A DNA stretch of 26,990 bases from Prevotella sp. CAG:1031. GTDB lineage: Bacteria > Bacteroidota > Bacteroidia > Bacteroidales > Muribaculaceae. Made by a program: the position numbers and the translations under genes. The notes under the pieces are model-generated. The model was given only the letters and a program-made list of their open reading frames with translations, did no database searches and was not told where the DNA came from. Shown here in pieces: positions 8,292 through 15,925 of this stretch. Every line of letters starts with the position of its first letter. The first letter of the stretch is position 1. The DNA lies in contig HF985618.1 of assembly GCA_000431215.1 (NCBI GenBank), positions 110,337-137,326 of the forward strand, in the 5' to 3' direction.

Positions 8292-9031
8292 GCGGGCGTC
8301 TCTACATAGTGCCTACTCCGGTCGGTAATATGTCTGACATGACGCCTCGTGCCATCGAGGTGCTCAAGTCCTGCTCCCTCGTTCTTGCAGAGGATACCCG
8401 GACAAGTGCTCCGCTTATGCGTCGTTTCGAGATAACCACCCCTATGACGTCTCATCACAAATTTAACGAACATACGTCGGTCAATCCGCTTGTTGACCGC
8501 ATTGAATCCGGTGAAGACATCGCTTTGATCAGCGATGCCGGAACTCCCGGTATCTCAGATCCCGGATTTATGCTTTCCAGAGAATGTCGGCGTCGTGGTG
8601 TTGAAGTCATTACTCTGCCAGGGCCTACGGCCTTTGTGCCTGCTCTTGTCAGTTCGGGGCTGCCTTGTGACAGGTTTACATTCGAGGGATTTCTGCCGCC
8701 TAAAAAAGGACGTCGAACAAGACTAACTGAGATTGCCGCCAATAGGATGACAACAGTAATATATGAATCACCATTGCGACTTGTCAGGACTCTCACCGAG
8801 CTTTCTGAAGTCTGCGGCAATGATCGCGAAGCTTCTGTGTCACGCGAGATCTCTAAATTGCATGAACAAACAGTTCGTGGCACACTTTGTGAACTTATCA
8901 GTTATTTTTCAACGAACATACCGCGCGGTGAGATTGTTCTGATTGTAGGCCCTCAGCAAACAGAGAACCGAACTATACATCGGAATAAATACCGCGATGA
9001 TAACAATAATGATAATATTTCACTCACGTAA
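8288..9031 (+). CDS. rsmI: 16S rRNA (cytidine-1402-2'-O)-methyltransferase RsmI
   Basis: This 247-residue protein uses S-adenosylmethionine to methylate the ribose of C1402 at the ribosomal decoding centre. Family signatures in order: 'LYIVPTPVGNMSDMTPRAI' at 5-23, 'LAEDTRTS' at 33-40, 'ISDAGTPGISDPG' at 81-93 (the cofactor loop of the tetrapyrrole methylase fold), and 'FLPPKKGRR' about 136-144. The 'SHHKFNEH' at 55-62 takes the place of the more usual 'SYHEHNE'. The last 20 residues ('RNKYRDDNNNDNISLT') are polar, low-complexity and not typical of the family. It follows the acidic protein with a 4-base overlap and is 12 bases from the next lipoprotein gene. Confidence 0.95.
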   Translation: MSGRLYIVPTPVGNMSDMTPRAIEVLKSCSLVLAEDTRTSAPLMRRFEITTPMTSHHKFNEHTSVNPLVDRIESGEDIALISDAGTPGISDPGFMLSRECRRRGVEVITLPGPTAFVPALVSSGLPCDRFTFEGFLPPKKGRRTRLTEIAANRMTTVIYESPLRLVRTLTELSEVCGNDREASVSREISKLHEQTVRGTLCELISYFSTNIPRGEIVLIVGPQQTENRTIHRNKYRDDNNNDNISLT

Positions 9032-9043
9032 TCAAGTATAAGC

Positions 9044-9922
9044 ATGAAGAAAATTGCATTCATGGCAGCTATTTGCGCTGCAGCGACACTTGCCTCCTGC
9101 GGAAATGGAGACAAACTCAAAGAAGCTCAAAATGAGAACACCGAGCTTAAAGGCGACCTGCAGGAGACTCTCGCCACTCAGGACAGCCTCTTTATGCTGC
9201 TCAACGACATTTCTGATGGAATGAGCCAGATCAAGGATCTCGAAAAAATTGTCAACACCCCCTCTGACCTTTCCGGAGAATCACAGAGCAGAAAAGATCA
9301 GATCAAGAATGACATGATGGCCATCCAGCAGGCTTTACAGCAGCGCCGTGAACGTCTTGAACAGCTCGAAGCCAAGCTTAAAAACGAGGGAAATACTAAC
9401 GCAACGCTTCAGAAGACAATCCAGAATCTGAAGAATCAGATTGCTGAGCAGCAGACTGAGATTTCGACACTGACAAATAAGCTTGCCGAGGCTAACATCA
9501 AGATCGAAGAGCTTGGCAACACGGTAACGACCCTCAATACTGCTGTTGATTCACTGAACACAGGTCTCAGCAATGAGAAGACCCAGCGTGCAGCCGCCGA
9601 AACTGCCGCTCAGGAAGCCACAAATGAGCTAAATACCGTGTATTACGCTATCGGGACGAAGAAAGAACTTAAAAGAAACAATATCTGGGATTGGAACAAC
9701 GCTAAGAAAGCCAACAATTCCAATATGAGTTATTTCACCCGTGCCGACCGCCGTTCATTCACCACTCTGCCTCTTCACAGCAAAAAGGCCGAGGTGCGTT
9801 CAGGTCAGCCAACCGATTCTTATGTCATTGATACCGATGCCAATGGCCAGAAGATTCTTCGAATCACAAATCCCAACAAATTCTGGCAGCGTAGCAATTA
9901 CCTGATCATTAAAGTAGACTAA
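9044..9922 (+). CDS. Long coiled-coil lipoprotein
   Basis: A 292-residue lipoprotein: signal peptide with lipobox LASC and acylated Cys19, then an almost continuous coiled coil from about 25 to 195. Heptads rich in Leu, Ile, Gln, Glu and Asn include 'LEQLEAKLKNEGNT' and 'IAEQQTEISTLTNKLAE'. A globular C-terminal part (about 200-292) contains 'YYAIGTKKELKRNNIWDW' and 'ITNPNKFWQRSNYLIIKVD'. It probably spans or spaces the periplasm, anchored in a membrane by its lipid, but the partner is unknown. Similar coiled-coil lipoproteins are common in Bacteroidales. It is the last gene of the operon, ending 24 bases before a strong terminator. Confidence 0.88.
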   Translation: MKKIAFMAAICAAATLASCGNGDKLKEAQNENTELKGDLQETLATQDSLFMLLNDISDGMSQIKDLEKIVNTPSDLSGESQSRKDQIKNDMMAIQQALQQRRERLEQLEAKLKNEGNTNATLQKTIQNLKNQIAEQQTEISTLTNKLAEANIKIEELGNTVTTLNTAVDSLNTGLSNEKTQRAAAETAAQEATNELNTVYYAIGTKKELKRNNIWDWNNAKKANNSNMSYFTRADRRSFTTLPLHSKKAEVRSGQPTDSYVIDTDANGQKILRITNPNKFWQRSNYLIIKVD

Positions 9923-9945
9923 TCCCCTACTCGATTATAATATCG

Positions 9946-9985
9946 CGCCCCGAGAATCAGCAAATGATTTTCGGGGCGTTGCTTT
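9946..9985 (+). terminator. Intrinsic terminator of the lipoprotein-rsmI operon
   Basis: CGCCCCGAGAATCA (9946-9959) pairs with TGATTTTCGGGGCG (9965-9978) over 14 bp with one G-U pair around a short loop, followed by TTGCTTTAT. It closes the plus-strand operon. Confidence 0.87.
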
Positions 9986-10035
9986 ATGGTATTTTGCAAG
10001 CTATGGCCCTTGAAGGCCTGCATAAACTTTATATC

Positions 10036-10258
10036 TCAATGTGGAAAGAAAAATTTTTTCCGCTTGACAATGTGGCCGATGACTAACAGAATCATCAGGA
10101 AACCGATTTTTCCATGTATAGCTCCGATATGGCCGTGAATTCCAGAGCCAAGACAATCCAAAGAAGACGCCAATCCAGTGGCTAAGGTGAATATCGATAC
10201 CCACCAGAGTATTTTGGTTACATGACTTTTTAGATTATTGAAACGGAATTACTGTCAT
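10036..10258 (-). pseudogene. Small two-helix membrane protein, broken by one frameshift
   Basis: Seventy codons are open from 10248 to a TGA at 10036, with no ATG, GTG or TTG start before the first helix. They encode two hydrophobic helices, 'VTKILWWVSIFTLATGLA' and 'GKIGFLMILLVIGHIV', joined by a His/Gly-rich turn 'GIHGHIGAIHG' and ended by a basic tail 'KRKKFFFPH'. An ATG at 10258, four bases after the hydrolase stop, opens 'MTVI' in the neighbouring frame. Removing one C at about 10244-10246 joins them into a 73-residue protein. The layout resembles DUF4405/cytochrome b561-like small membrane proteins, where the histidines could hold haem, but I cannot confirm a family. It shares the hydrolase transcript. 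Either a recent inactivation or a sequence error is possible. An overlapping frame at 10001-10204 is a shadow of this gene. Confidence 0.7.
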
Positions 10259-10262
10259 AGTT

Positions 10263-11219
10263 CTATGATTTTGGCATTGAGTGACATAACCATGAGAGCA
10301 TAGTCTCATAAACTTGTTCGCGGATTATTTTCTTTGAAAGAACCAGATCGTGCAATCCGTCCTGAAATGTCACTTCGGTTACGTCGTTACCAAGACGGGT
10401 ACCATAATATGAAATAGTCTCGACATCCAGAATTGCATCGGCATGGAAATAGCTTTCTTTCGAATCTCCTTTTTTGACAGAGCAAGATGAATGCATCAAT
10501 AAAACCGGAACCTTCACCGATTGACGGCGGAGTTGTTTCTGGCCCTGATAGATAGCCCGGATCCATCCTAAATCAGGATCCGGAAGGACGTCTGGTTTCC
10601 AATCTTCTCTATAGTGCCATTCTCCCTGATGGTGTGCTGATAAAGTGTTTGCATACCCTGCATCAGGTTCCTGATGTATCTTTACATTGGGAAATACTCG
10701 ACCAAAACTACTTGCAATAGGAATTATGACTTTTTTCTGAAAAGTCGGCATATTCCAGTCGAGAAAGGGACTGTTCAGCATAAGAGCCTTTATGAGAGGT
10801 GATGGTTTCTCGGACATATAGAGAGATGTTGTCAGTCCGCCGGTAGAATGTCCGAGTAATGCTATTGATTCGGTGCCGTCAGCTGATATAATTTCAACGG
10901 CACTATCGATATCAGGAAAATACTCATGGAGATCCCTGACCTGAAACAACCGTTGCCCCTCTAACAGAGAACGGCCGTACTTTCTCAAGTCAATGGCATA
11001 AAAGTTATATCCATGATCAACAAACATCTGTGCCATCTCCTTTTGTAGGAAATAATCACTGAATCCATGAACATACAGGATTGCCTTATGAGACGGAGCG
11101 GTAGCAAGTTTACGAATCACGGTGCTGCGCACCTTTCCGCTATAATCAGCCGGATGATTTATGAATGCCATTTCGAAGCCATCGCCTAAAATGTCAGGCT
11201 GCCAGTTGACTGATTCCAT
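10263..11219 (-). CDS. Alpha/beta hydrolase (serine lipase/lysophospholipase-like)
   Basis: A 318-residue cytoplasmic hydrolase with the standard fold order: 'ILYVHGF' (47-53, oxyanion strand), 'GHSTGG' (123-128) with nucleophile S125, and a C-terminal 'DGLHDL' giving the catalytic His290. D261 in 'FHADAILD' is the likely acid. No signal peptide is present. Proteins of this kind are often annotated as lysophospholipase or monoacylglycerol lipase; the true ester substrate cannot be read from the sequence. It has its own promoter at 11243-11274. The broken small membrane protein begins four bases after its stop and probably shares its transcript. Confidence 0.87.
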   Translation of the reverse strand: MESVNWQPDILGDGFEMAFINHPADYSGKVRSTVIRKLATAPSHKAILYVHGFSDYFLQKEMAQMFVDHGYNFYAIDLRKYGRSLLEGQRLFQVRDLHEYFPDIDSAVEIISADGTESIALLGHSTGGLTTSLYMSEKPSPLIKALMLNSPFLDWNMPTFQKKVIIPIASSFGRVFPNVKIHQEPDAGYANTLSAHHQGEWHYREDWKPDVLPDPDLGWIRAIYQGQKQLRRQSVKVPVLLMHSSCSVKKGDSKESYFHADAILDVETISYYGTRLGNDVTEVTFQDGLHDLVLSKKIIREQVYETMLSWLCHSMPKS

Positions 11220-11242
11220 TATTATTGCCTAATTAATCTATG

Positions 11243-11274
11243 CAAAGATACCATTTTTCATATTTCCCGGCAAC
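11243..11274 (-). promoter_or_regulatory. Promoter of the alpha/beta hydrolase
   Basis: GTTG (11274-11271), 20 bases, then TATCTTTG (11250-11243) on the minus strand fit the Bacteroidetes pattern with one mismatch in the -33 element. The expected start near 11236 gives a leader of about 17 bases. Confidence 0.65.
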
Positions 11275-11318
11275 ATTGATGATGTCTATCGGTCGTGTAA
11301 AATCTGGTGTAATATACA

Positions 11319-11352
11319 AAAGTCGCTGAAATTCAGATATTTCAGCGACTTT
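11319..11352 (-). terminator. Terminator hairpin after tRNA-Met
   Basis: AAAGTCGCTGAAAT (11319-11332) pairs perfectly with ATTTCAGCGACTTT (11339-11352), a 14-bp stem with a 6-base loop. On the minus strand the stem ends in Ts and is followed by T-rich sequence. It separates the tRNA from the hydrolase promoter. Confidence 0.82.
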
Positions 11353-11373
11353 ATTAACGGCGTTCCTCCGATG

Positions 11374-11447
11374 TGGTCCCACTAGGGCTTGAACCTAGGA
11401 CCCACAGATTATGAGTCTGTTGCTCTAACCAACTGAGCTATAGGACC
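11374..11447 (-). tRNA. tRNA-Met (anticodon CAT), elongator-like; Ile2 not excluded
   Basis: The minus strand folds into a full cloverleaf of 74 bases. The acceptor GGTCCTA pairs with TGGGACC (one G-U), with discriminator A. The D stem is GCTC/GAGC, the anticodon stem ACAGA/TCTGT with loop CTCATAA, and the T stem CTAGG/CCTAG with loop TTCAAGC. The anticodon is CAT. The anticodon stem lacks the three G-C pairs of initiator tRNA and the acceptor starts with a paired G, so this is not fMet. A CAT tRNA can also be tRNA-Ile2 after lysidine modification, and the sequence alone does not settle it. CCA is not encoded. Confidence 0.95.
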
Positions 11448-11466
11448 GTGTTTTGATTTGTGAGTG

Positions 11467-11498
11467 CAAAGATAATAGATTCTCCGGAACTTTCCAAA
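11467..11498 (-). promoter_or_regulatory. Promoter of tRNA-Met
   Basis: TTTG (11498-11495), 20 bases, TATCTTTG (11474-11467): an exact Bacteroidetes promoter about 20 bases before the mature tRNA 5' end. It is divergent from, and about 35 bases from, the purA promoter. Confidence 0.8.
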
Positions 11499-11532
11499 TT
11501 TTTTCAGCTGATATGATTTTTTTTGGAGGTTT

Positions 11533-11564
11533 TTTGGCCGTTGCAGGCTCTTTTTCTACCTTTG
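11533..11564 (+). promoter_or_regulatory. Promoter of the purA operon
   Basis: TTTG (11533-11536), 20 bases, TACCTTTG (11557-11564): an exact match to the Bacteroidetes promoter pattern. Initiation near 11571 would give a leader of about 33 bases before the purA ATG. I see no riboswitch-like fold in the leader. Confidence 0.8.
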
Positions 11565-11603
11565 TAGACCAAAGAAAACATTCTACATTAAAGATACTGA
11601 TTA

Positions 11604-12878
11604 ATGACGAAAGTAGACGTTCTGCTCGGCCTGCAATGGGGCGACGAGGGCAAAGGAAAGGTCGTGGACGTATTGACTCCGCGATATGATGTTGTCGCAC
11701 GTTTTCAGGGTGGCCCGAATGCCGGCCATACTCTTGAATTCGATGGACATAAGTATGTTTTGCGTTCTATCCCCAGTGGTGTCTTTCAAAACGGGAGCCT
11801 TAATATTATAGGTAACGGAGTTGTGCTCGACCCTGTTCTGTTTATGCAGGAAGCCAAAGAGCTGGAGCGCAGTGGCATTGATCTCCGCAAGGTTCTTAAG
11901 ATTTCCCGGAAGGCACATCTGATAATGCCGACTCATCGTCTGCTCGATGCTGCCGGTGAAAAGGCCAAAGGTAAGGCAAAGATAGGCACTACCGGTAAAG
12001 GCATCGGCCCTACATACACCGACAAAGTTTCCCGCAATGGCCTGCGACTCGGCGATACCGAACTTGATTTCGAAGAGCGCTATAAGCGTGCCCGTGACCG
12101 GCATGTCGAAATGCTTAAGGCTGCAGAAGCAGATCTGTCGCAGCTTCCCGAACTTGAAAAAACGTGGTTTGAGGCTATCGGTTATCTTAAAACTTTTGAC
12201 ATTGTCGACTCTGAACATCTCATAAATAGAATGCTCCGCGACAATAAGAAGGTGCTGTGTGAAGGCGCGCAGGGAACTATGCTCGATGTCGATTTCGGCA
12301 GCTATCCGTTTGTCACATCAAGTAACACTGTCGCGGCCGGGGCTTGCACCGGTCTTGGGGTGGCTCCGCGTAATATCGGAGATGTCTTCGGCATATTCAA
12401 GGCATATTGCACCCGTGTCGGCGCAGGCCCGTTCCCCACGGAACTTCATGACGAAACCGGCGCCCGAATCCGTGACCTTGGTCACGAATATGGAGCTGTA
12501 ACAGGCCGTGAACGTCGTTGCGGCTGGATCGACCTCGTAGCTCTCCGTTATGCCATTATGATCAATGGCGTAACAAAACTCATTATGATGAAGAGCGATG
12601 TGCTTGACGATTTCGCAACCATAAAGGCATGTACGGCCTATCGAATCAATGGCAAGCTGACTGAAGAAATGCCATACGATCTCGATGCTGTCGACATAGA
12701 ACCTGTCTATGAGGAACTGCCCGGCTGGCAGACCCCCATGACAGCTTTCAGGAGCGAAACTGAATTCCCCGAAGAATTCCGAAACTATATAAAGTTCCTT
12801 GAAACGAAGCTTGAGGTTCCGATTGCTATTGTGTCAATAGGCCCCGACCGCACTCAGACTATTGTCCGAGATATCTAA
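11604..12878 (+). CDS. purA: Adenylosuccinate synthetase
   Basis: PurA joins IMP and aspartate using GTP to make adenylosuccinate, the first step from IMP to AMP. The 424-residue length is normal. The P-loop 'GDEGKGK' (13-19) carries catalytic D14, and 'NAGHT' (39-43) supplies catalytic H42. 'GTTGKGIGPTYTDK', 'CEGAQGTMLDVDFG', 'SSNT', 'GAGPFPTEL' and 'TGRERRCGW' follow in the family order, giving the IMP, Mg and GTP sites. It opens an operon (DUF1015 protein 40 bases downstream) from an exact promoter at 11533-11564. The window also holds the C-terminal half of guaA, the GMP branch enzyme, about 13 kb away on the other strand. Confidence 0.98.
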   Translation: MTKVDVLLGLQWGDEGKGKVVDVLTPRYDVVARFQGGPNAGHTLEFDGHKYVLRSIPSGVFQNGSLNIIGNGVVLDPVLFMQEAKELERSGIDLRKVLKISRKAHLIMPTHRLLDAAGEKAKGKAKIGTTGKGIGPTYTDKVSRNGLRLGDTELDFEERYKRARDRHVEMLKAAEADLSQLPELEKTWFEAIGYLKTFDIVDSEHLINRMLRDNKKVLCEGAQGTMLDVDFGSYPFVTSSNTVAAGACTGLGVAPRNIGDVFGIFKAYCTRVGAGPFPTELHDETGARIRDLGHEYGAVTGRERRCGWIDLVALRYAIMINGVTKLIMMKSDVLDDFATIKACTAYRINGKLTEEMPYDLDAVDIEPVYEELPGWQTPMTAFRSETEFPEEFRNYIKFLETKLEVPIAIVSIGPDRTQTIVRDI

Positions 12879-12918
12879 TCCATACCATAAATTATAATTA
12901 CCTGAAAAACTAAAAGAA

Positions 12919-14166
12919 ATGGCTAAAGTAAAACCCTTCAGAGGAATCAGACCTCCGCGCGAAATGGTGACTGAAGTCAGCTCGCGCCCTTACGATGTTT
13001 TAAATTCAGAAGAGGCCCGCGAAGAGGCTAAAGGCAATGACCGTTCTCTCTATCACATCATCAAGCCGGAGATTGATTTCGAACCCGGAACCGACGAGCA
13101 CGATGAGCGTGTATATGCCCGTGCCGTAGAGAATTTCAAAAACTTCCAGAAGCAGGGATGGCTCGTTAAAGATCCCAAAGAGAACTATTATATCTATGCC
13201 CAGACTATGGATGGCCGCACGCAGTATGGCATCGTTGTTGCCGCAAGCGTTGACGACTATATGGAGGGCAGAATCAAGAAGCACGAGCTGACTCGCCGCG
13301 ACAAAGAGGAAGATCGCATGAAACACGTGCGCATCAACAACGCCAATGTCGAGCCGGTATTCTTTGCATTCCCTGATAATGAAGCTCTTGAGCAGGTTAT
13401 CCGCAATGTCACCGCCGGAAAGCCTGAATATGACTTTACGTCGGCTGAAGGTTTCGGCCACACATTCTGGGTAATCGACGACGAACCCACGATCAATATC
13501 ATCACTGAAGAGTTTGCCAAGATTCCTTATCTGTATATTGCCGACGGTCACCATCGTTCGGCCGCTGCTGCGCTTGTCGGTGCTGAAAAGGCAAAGCAGA
13601 ACAAGGATCATCGCGGCGACGAGGAATATAACTATTTCCTTGCTGTGTGCTTCCCTGCCAGTCATCTGAAAATCATTGACTATAACCGCGTTGTCAAGGA
13701 TCTCAACGGACTTACCCCCGACGAATTCCTTAAGAAGCTTGAGAAATGTTTCACTGTCGAAAAGAAAGGCAAGGAGATATATAAACCGGCCGCTCTTCAC
13801 AATTTCTCGCTCTATATGGGCGGTGAATGGTATAGCCTGACAGCCCGTCCCGGAACTTACGACGACAATGATCCGATCGGAGTGCTCGACGTGACCGTGT
13901 CGTCTGACAATATCTTGCGCGACATTCTCGGAATCACCGATCTTCGCAGTGATAAACGCATTGATTTCGTCGGTGGCATAAGAGGCCTCGGTGAGCTCAA
14001 ACGCCGTGTCGACAGCGGAGAGATGGCAATGGCGCTCGCTCTTTATCCCGTTACCATGAAACAGCTCATGGATATCGCCGATTCAGGCAACATCATGCCT
14101 CCGAAGACAACGTGGTTCGAGCCGAAACTTCGCTCCGGTCTGGTTATCCATGACCTTGCCGACTGA
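12919..14166 (+). CDS. DUF1015 family protein
   Basis: A 415-residue cytoplasmic protein of the DUF1015 family, found across Bacteroidetes and many anaerobes and often annotated only as a conserved hypothetical or putative kinase. Landmarks are 'PFRGIRPP' (6-13), 'SSRPYDVLN' (21-29), 'KHELTRRDKEEDRMKHV' (121-137), 'IADGHHRSAAA' (207-217) with a conserved His pair, and 'GGIRGLGELKRRV' near 353-365. In other Bacteroidales it commonly lies beside serC/serA; here it follows purA and precedes a cysteine desulfidase/serine dehydratase-like gene, so an amino-acid-linked role is possible but unproven. It overlaps the next gene by 17 bases. Confidence 0.9.
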   Translation: MAKVKPFRGIRPPREMVTEVSSRPYDVLNSEEAREEAKGNDRSLYHIIKPEIDFEPGTDEHDERVYARAVENFKNFQKQGWLVKDPKENYYIYAQTMDGRTQYGIVVAASVDDYMEGRIKKHELTRRDKEEDRMKHVRINNANVEPVFFAFPDNEALEQVIRNVTAGKPEYDFTSAEGFGHTFWVIDDEPTINIITEEFAKIPYLYIADGHHRSAAAALVGAEKAKQNKDHRGDEEYNYFLAVCFPASHLKIIDYNRVVKDLNGLTPDEFLKKLEKCFTVEKKGKEIYKPAALHNFSLYMGGEWYSLTARPGTYDDNDPIGVLDVTVSSDNILRDILGITDLRSDKRIDFVGGIRGLGELKRRVDSGEMAMALALYPVTMKQLMDIADSGNIMPPKTTWFEPKLRSGLVIHDLAD

Positions 14167-14635
14167 CAATAAGATTATAACAACAGATCTGTTCACCGTT
14201 AAGCCGGGCACCTACCTTAGGTGCCTGGCATCGCGGTGGCTCGATATATACGGACTCCGGATAGGTATACCTTTTTTGGCAGCTCTTTTTATCGGAGGCG
14301 CTTTTGACTTGAGAATCGCTATTTCGATAATTTTTTTGGCCATGGTTGCAACCCCTATGGTAGGCCTTGTTTTTTACTGGCGTTACGGCACAATAGTCGA
14401 TGCGGCGCGAACGGTCATACCACAGAGGGCAACAATCAGGACAGGATCTGAGATAACAATAGACTATGCGCCGACTGATATGTGGCCCGATCCTCCGGCT
14501 TCTCGCCATATAATGTGGAACGAGATAGTGTCTGTCAACAAGAGCTCGGGACTGACTGTCTATCACCTGAAAGGTTCCGATCTGCAAATGATAATAATTC
14601 CGGATAGTTCAATTACCACCGAAAATCATGCTTGA
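14150..14635 (+). CDS. Small two-helix membrane protein, unknown function
   Basis: A 161-residue protein with two adjacent membrane segments at about 38-56 ('GIPFLAALFIGGAFDL') and 57-78 ('AISIIFLAMVATPMVGLVFY'). A soluble C-terminal domain of about 80 residues follows and contains 'IMWNEIVSVNKSSGLTVYHL', a strand-rich phrase reminiscent of PH-like or YcxB-type domains. The start overlaps the DUF1015 gene by 17 bases and the end overlaps the desulfidase-like gene by 8, which argues that it is translated and coupled. I do not recognise a family. Confidence 0.78.
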   Translation: MTLPTDNKIITTDLFTVKPGTYLRCLASRWLDIYGLRIGIPFLAALFIGGAFDLRIAISIIFLAMVATPMVGLVFYWRYGTIVDAARTVIPQRATIRTGSEITIDYAPTDMWPDPPASRHIMWNEIVSVNKSSGLTVYHLKGSDLQMIIIPDSSITTENHA

Positions 14636-15923
14636 AGAACAACTTCGTCAACAAATAATTGCGCTCGTAAAGCGCGAAGTCATCCCGGCTGTCGGCTGCA
14701 CTGAACCCATCGCAGTCGCTCTTGCCGTAGCATCTTCTCAAAGCCTGTTGAACGGGTATCCGTCCAGGATTCATGTCGCCCTGAGCCCCAATATGCTGAA
14801 AAATGCCATGGGAGTTGGAATTCCCGGCACAGGTATGACAGGATTGCCGATTGCCATTGCGCTCGGTGCGATATGCGGCGATTCGAAAGCTAATCTCGAG
14901 GTGCTGGCAAAGGTTACGCCTGACGATGTGGCAAAAGGTAAGTCTCTTGTCGACAATAATGCAATCTCGATTTCTCTCGCTCCGGAAGGATGCGACATTC
15001 TCTATATCGAAGCTACCGTTACTGATGACAGTGGGCACACGGCGACCACTGTAATTTCCGGAAGCCACACAAATATTGTTCGGCAGGAACTTGACGGAAA
15101 AGTGTTGACTCTCAATGACGGCGGCAATGGCGGAGCTGAAGTAAAATCGTCAGCGAGTGCCCCTAAACTAACCATGGCTCAAGTCTGGGAATTCGCGATG
15201 GAGAGTCCTCTCGACGAGCTGAAGTTCATTCTTGAAAGCCGAAGAATCAATAAGCTCGCAGCCGAGCGCTCCTTTACAGGCAGATATGGCCATGAGGTCG
15301 GCCGCACACTTCATTGCGAGCGACAGCGCGCAATGATGGGCGACAGTATATTCTCACGTGTTCTCTCATATACTTCGGCAGCATGCGATGCACGCATGGC
15401 GGGTGCGCCTATCCCCGTTATGAGCAACAGCGGCAGCGGCAATCAGGGCATTGCCGCCACACTCCCTGTTGCGATATACGCCGAAGAACAGTTTGCATCC
15501 GAAGAGCAGACTGTCAGAGCGTTGATGCTTAGCCATCTGACGGTTATCTATATCAAGCAAAGTCTGGGACGTCTCTCGGCTTTATGCGGATGTGTTGTGG
15601 CTGCGACAGGCTCGGCATGCGGAATATGTTACCTTATGGGAGGCAACTTTGAAAAAGTAGTAGCCACGGCTAAGAATATGATTGCCAATCTTACGGGCAT
15701 GATCTGCGATGGCGCCAAACCCTCGTGTGCCATGAAGCTTGCCAGCGGAGTCTCTACCGCTATGATGTCTGCCATGATGGCGATGGAGGGTCAGAGCGTA
15801 TGTCAACTCGAAGGCATTGTTGACGATGACATTGACCGTTGCGTGTCGAATCTGACGCGTATCGGACGCGAGGGCATGCGCGAAACCGACCGACTTATTC
15901 TCAAGATTATGACATCGAAGTAA
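14628..15923 (+). CDS. L-cysteine desulfidase / L-serine dehydratase alpha-like enzyme (UPF0597, CyuA/YhaM-like)
   Basis: A 431-residue cytoplasmic enzyme of the [4Fe-4S] serine dehydratase alpha-subunit superfamily. The N-terminal 'PAVGCTEPIAVALA' carries C24, and later C320/C322, C360 ('GMICDGAKPSC') and C367 are candidate cluster ligands. 'GIPGTGMTG' (64-72) and 'SNSGSGNQG' (266-274) are family glycine motifs. Members in archaea and enterobacteria break down cysteine to pyruvate, ammonia and sulfide; others may act on serine, and the substrate here cannot be fixed from sequence. It is the last gene of the purA operon. Its stop is two bases from the dnaB stop on the other strand, and I see no terminator between them. 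Confidence 0.9.
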   Translation: MLEEQLRQQIIALVKREVIPAVGCTEPIAVALAVASSQSLLNGYPSRIHVALSPNMLKNAMGVGIPGTGMTGLPIAIALGAICGDSKANLEVLAKVTPDDVAKGKSLVDNNAISISLAPEGCDILYIEATVTDDSGHTATTVISGSHTNIVRQELDGKVLTLNDGGNGGAEVKSSASAPKLTMAQVWEFAMESPLDELKFILESRRINKLAAERSFTGRYGHEVGRTLHCERQRAMMGDSIFSRVLSYTSAACDARMAGAPIPVMSNSGSGNQGIAATLPVAIYAEEQFASEEQTVRALMLSHLTVIYIKQSLGRLSALCGCVVAATGSACGICYLMGGNFEKVVATAKNMIANLTGMICDGAKPSCAMKLASGVSTAMMSAMMAMEGQSVCQLEGIVDDDIDRCVSNLTRIGREGMRETDRLILKIMTSK

Positions 15924-15925
15924 GG

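Noticed and set aside
10001..10204. Minus-strand frame of 67 codons beginning MGIDIHLSHWIG
   Set aside because: It reads the wrong frame of the small membrane protein; the neighbouring frame gives clear membrane helices and a conserved-looking tail.
13006..13800. Long minus-strand open frame (264 codons) opposite the DUF1015 gene
   Set aside because: It is the antisense shadow of a well-supported gene, has low-complexity composition set by the opposite codons, no promoter, and no recognisable domain.
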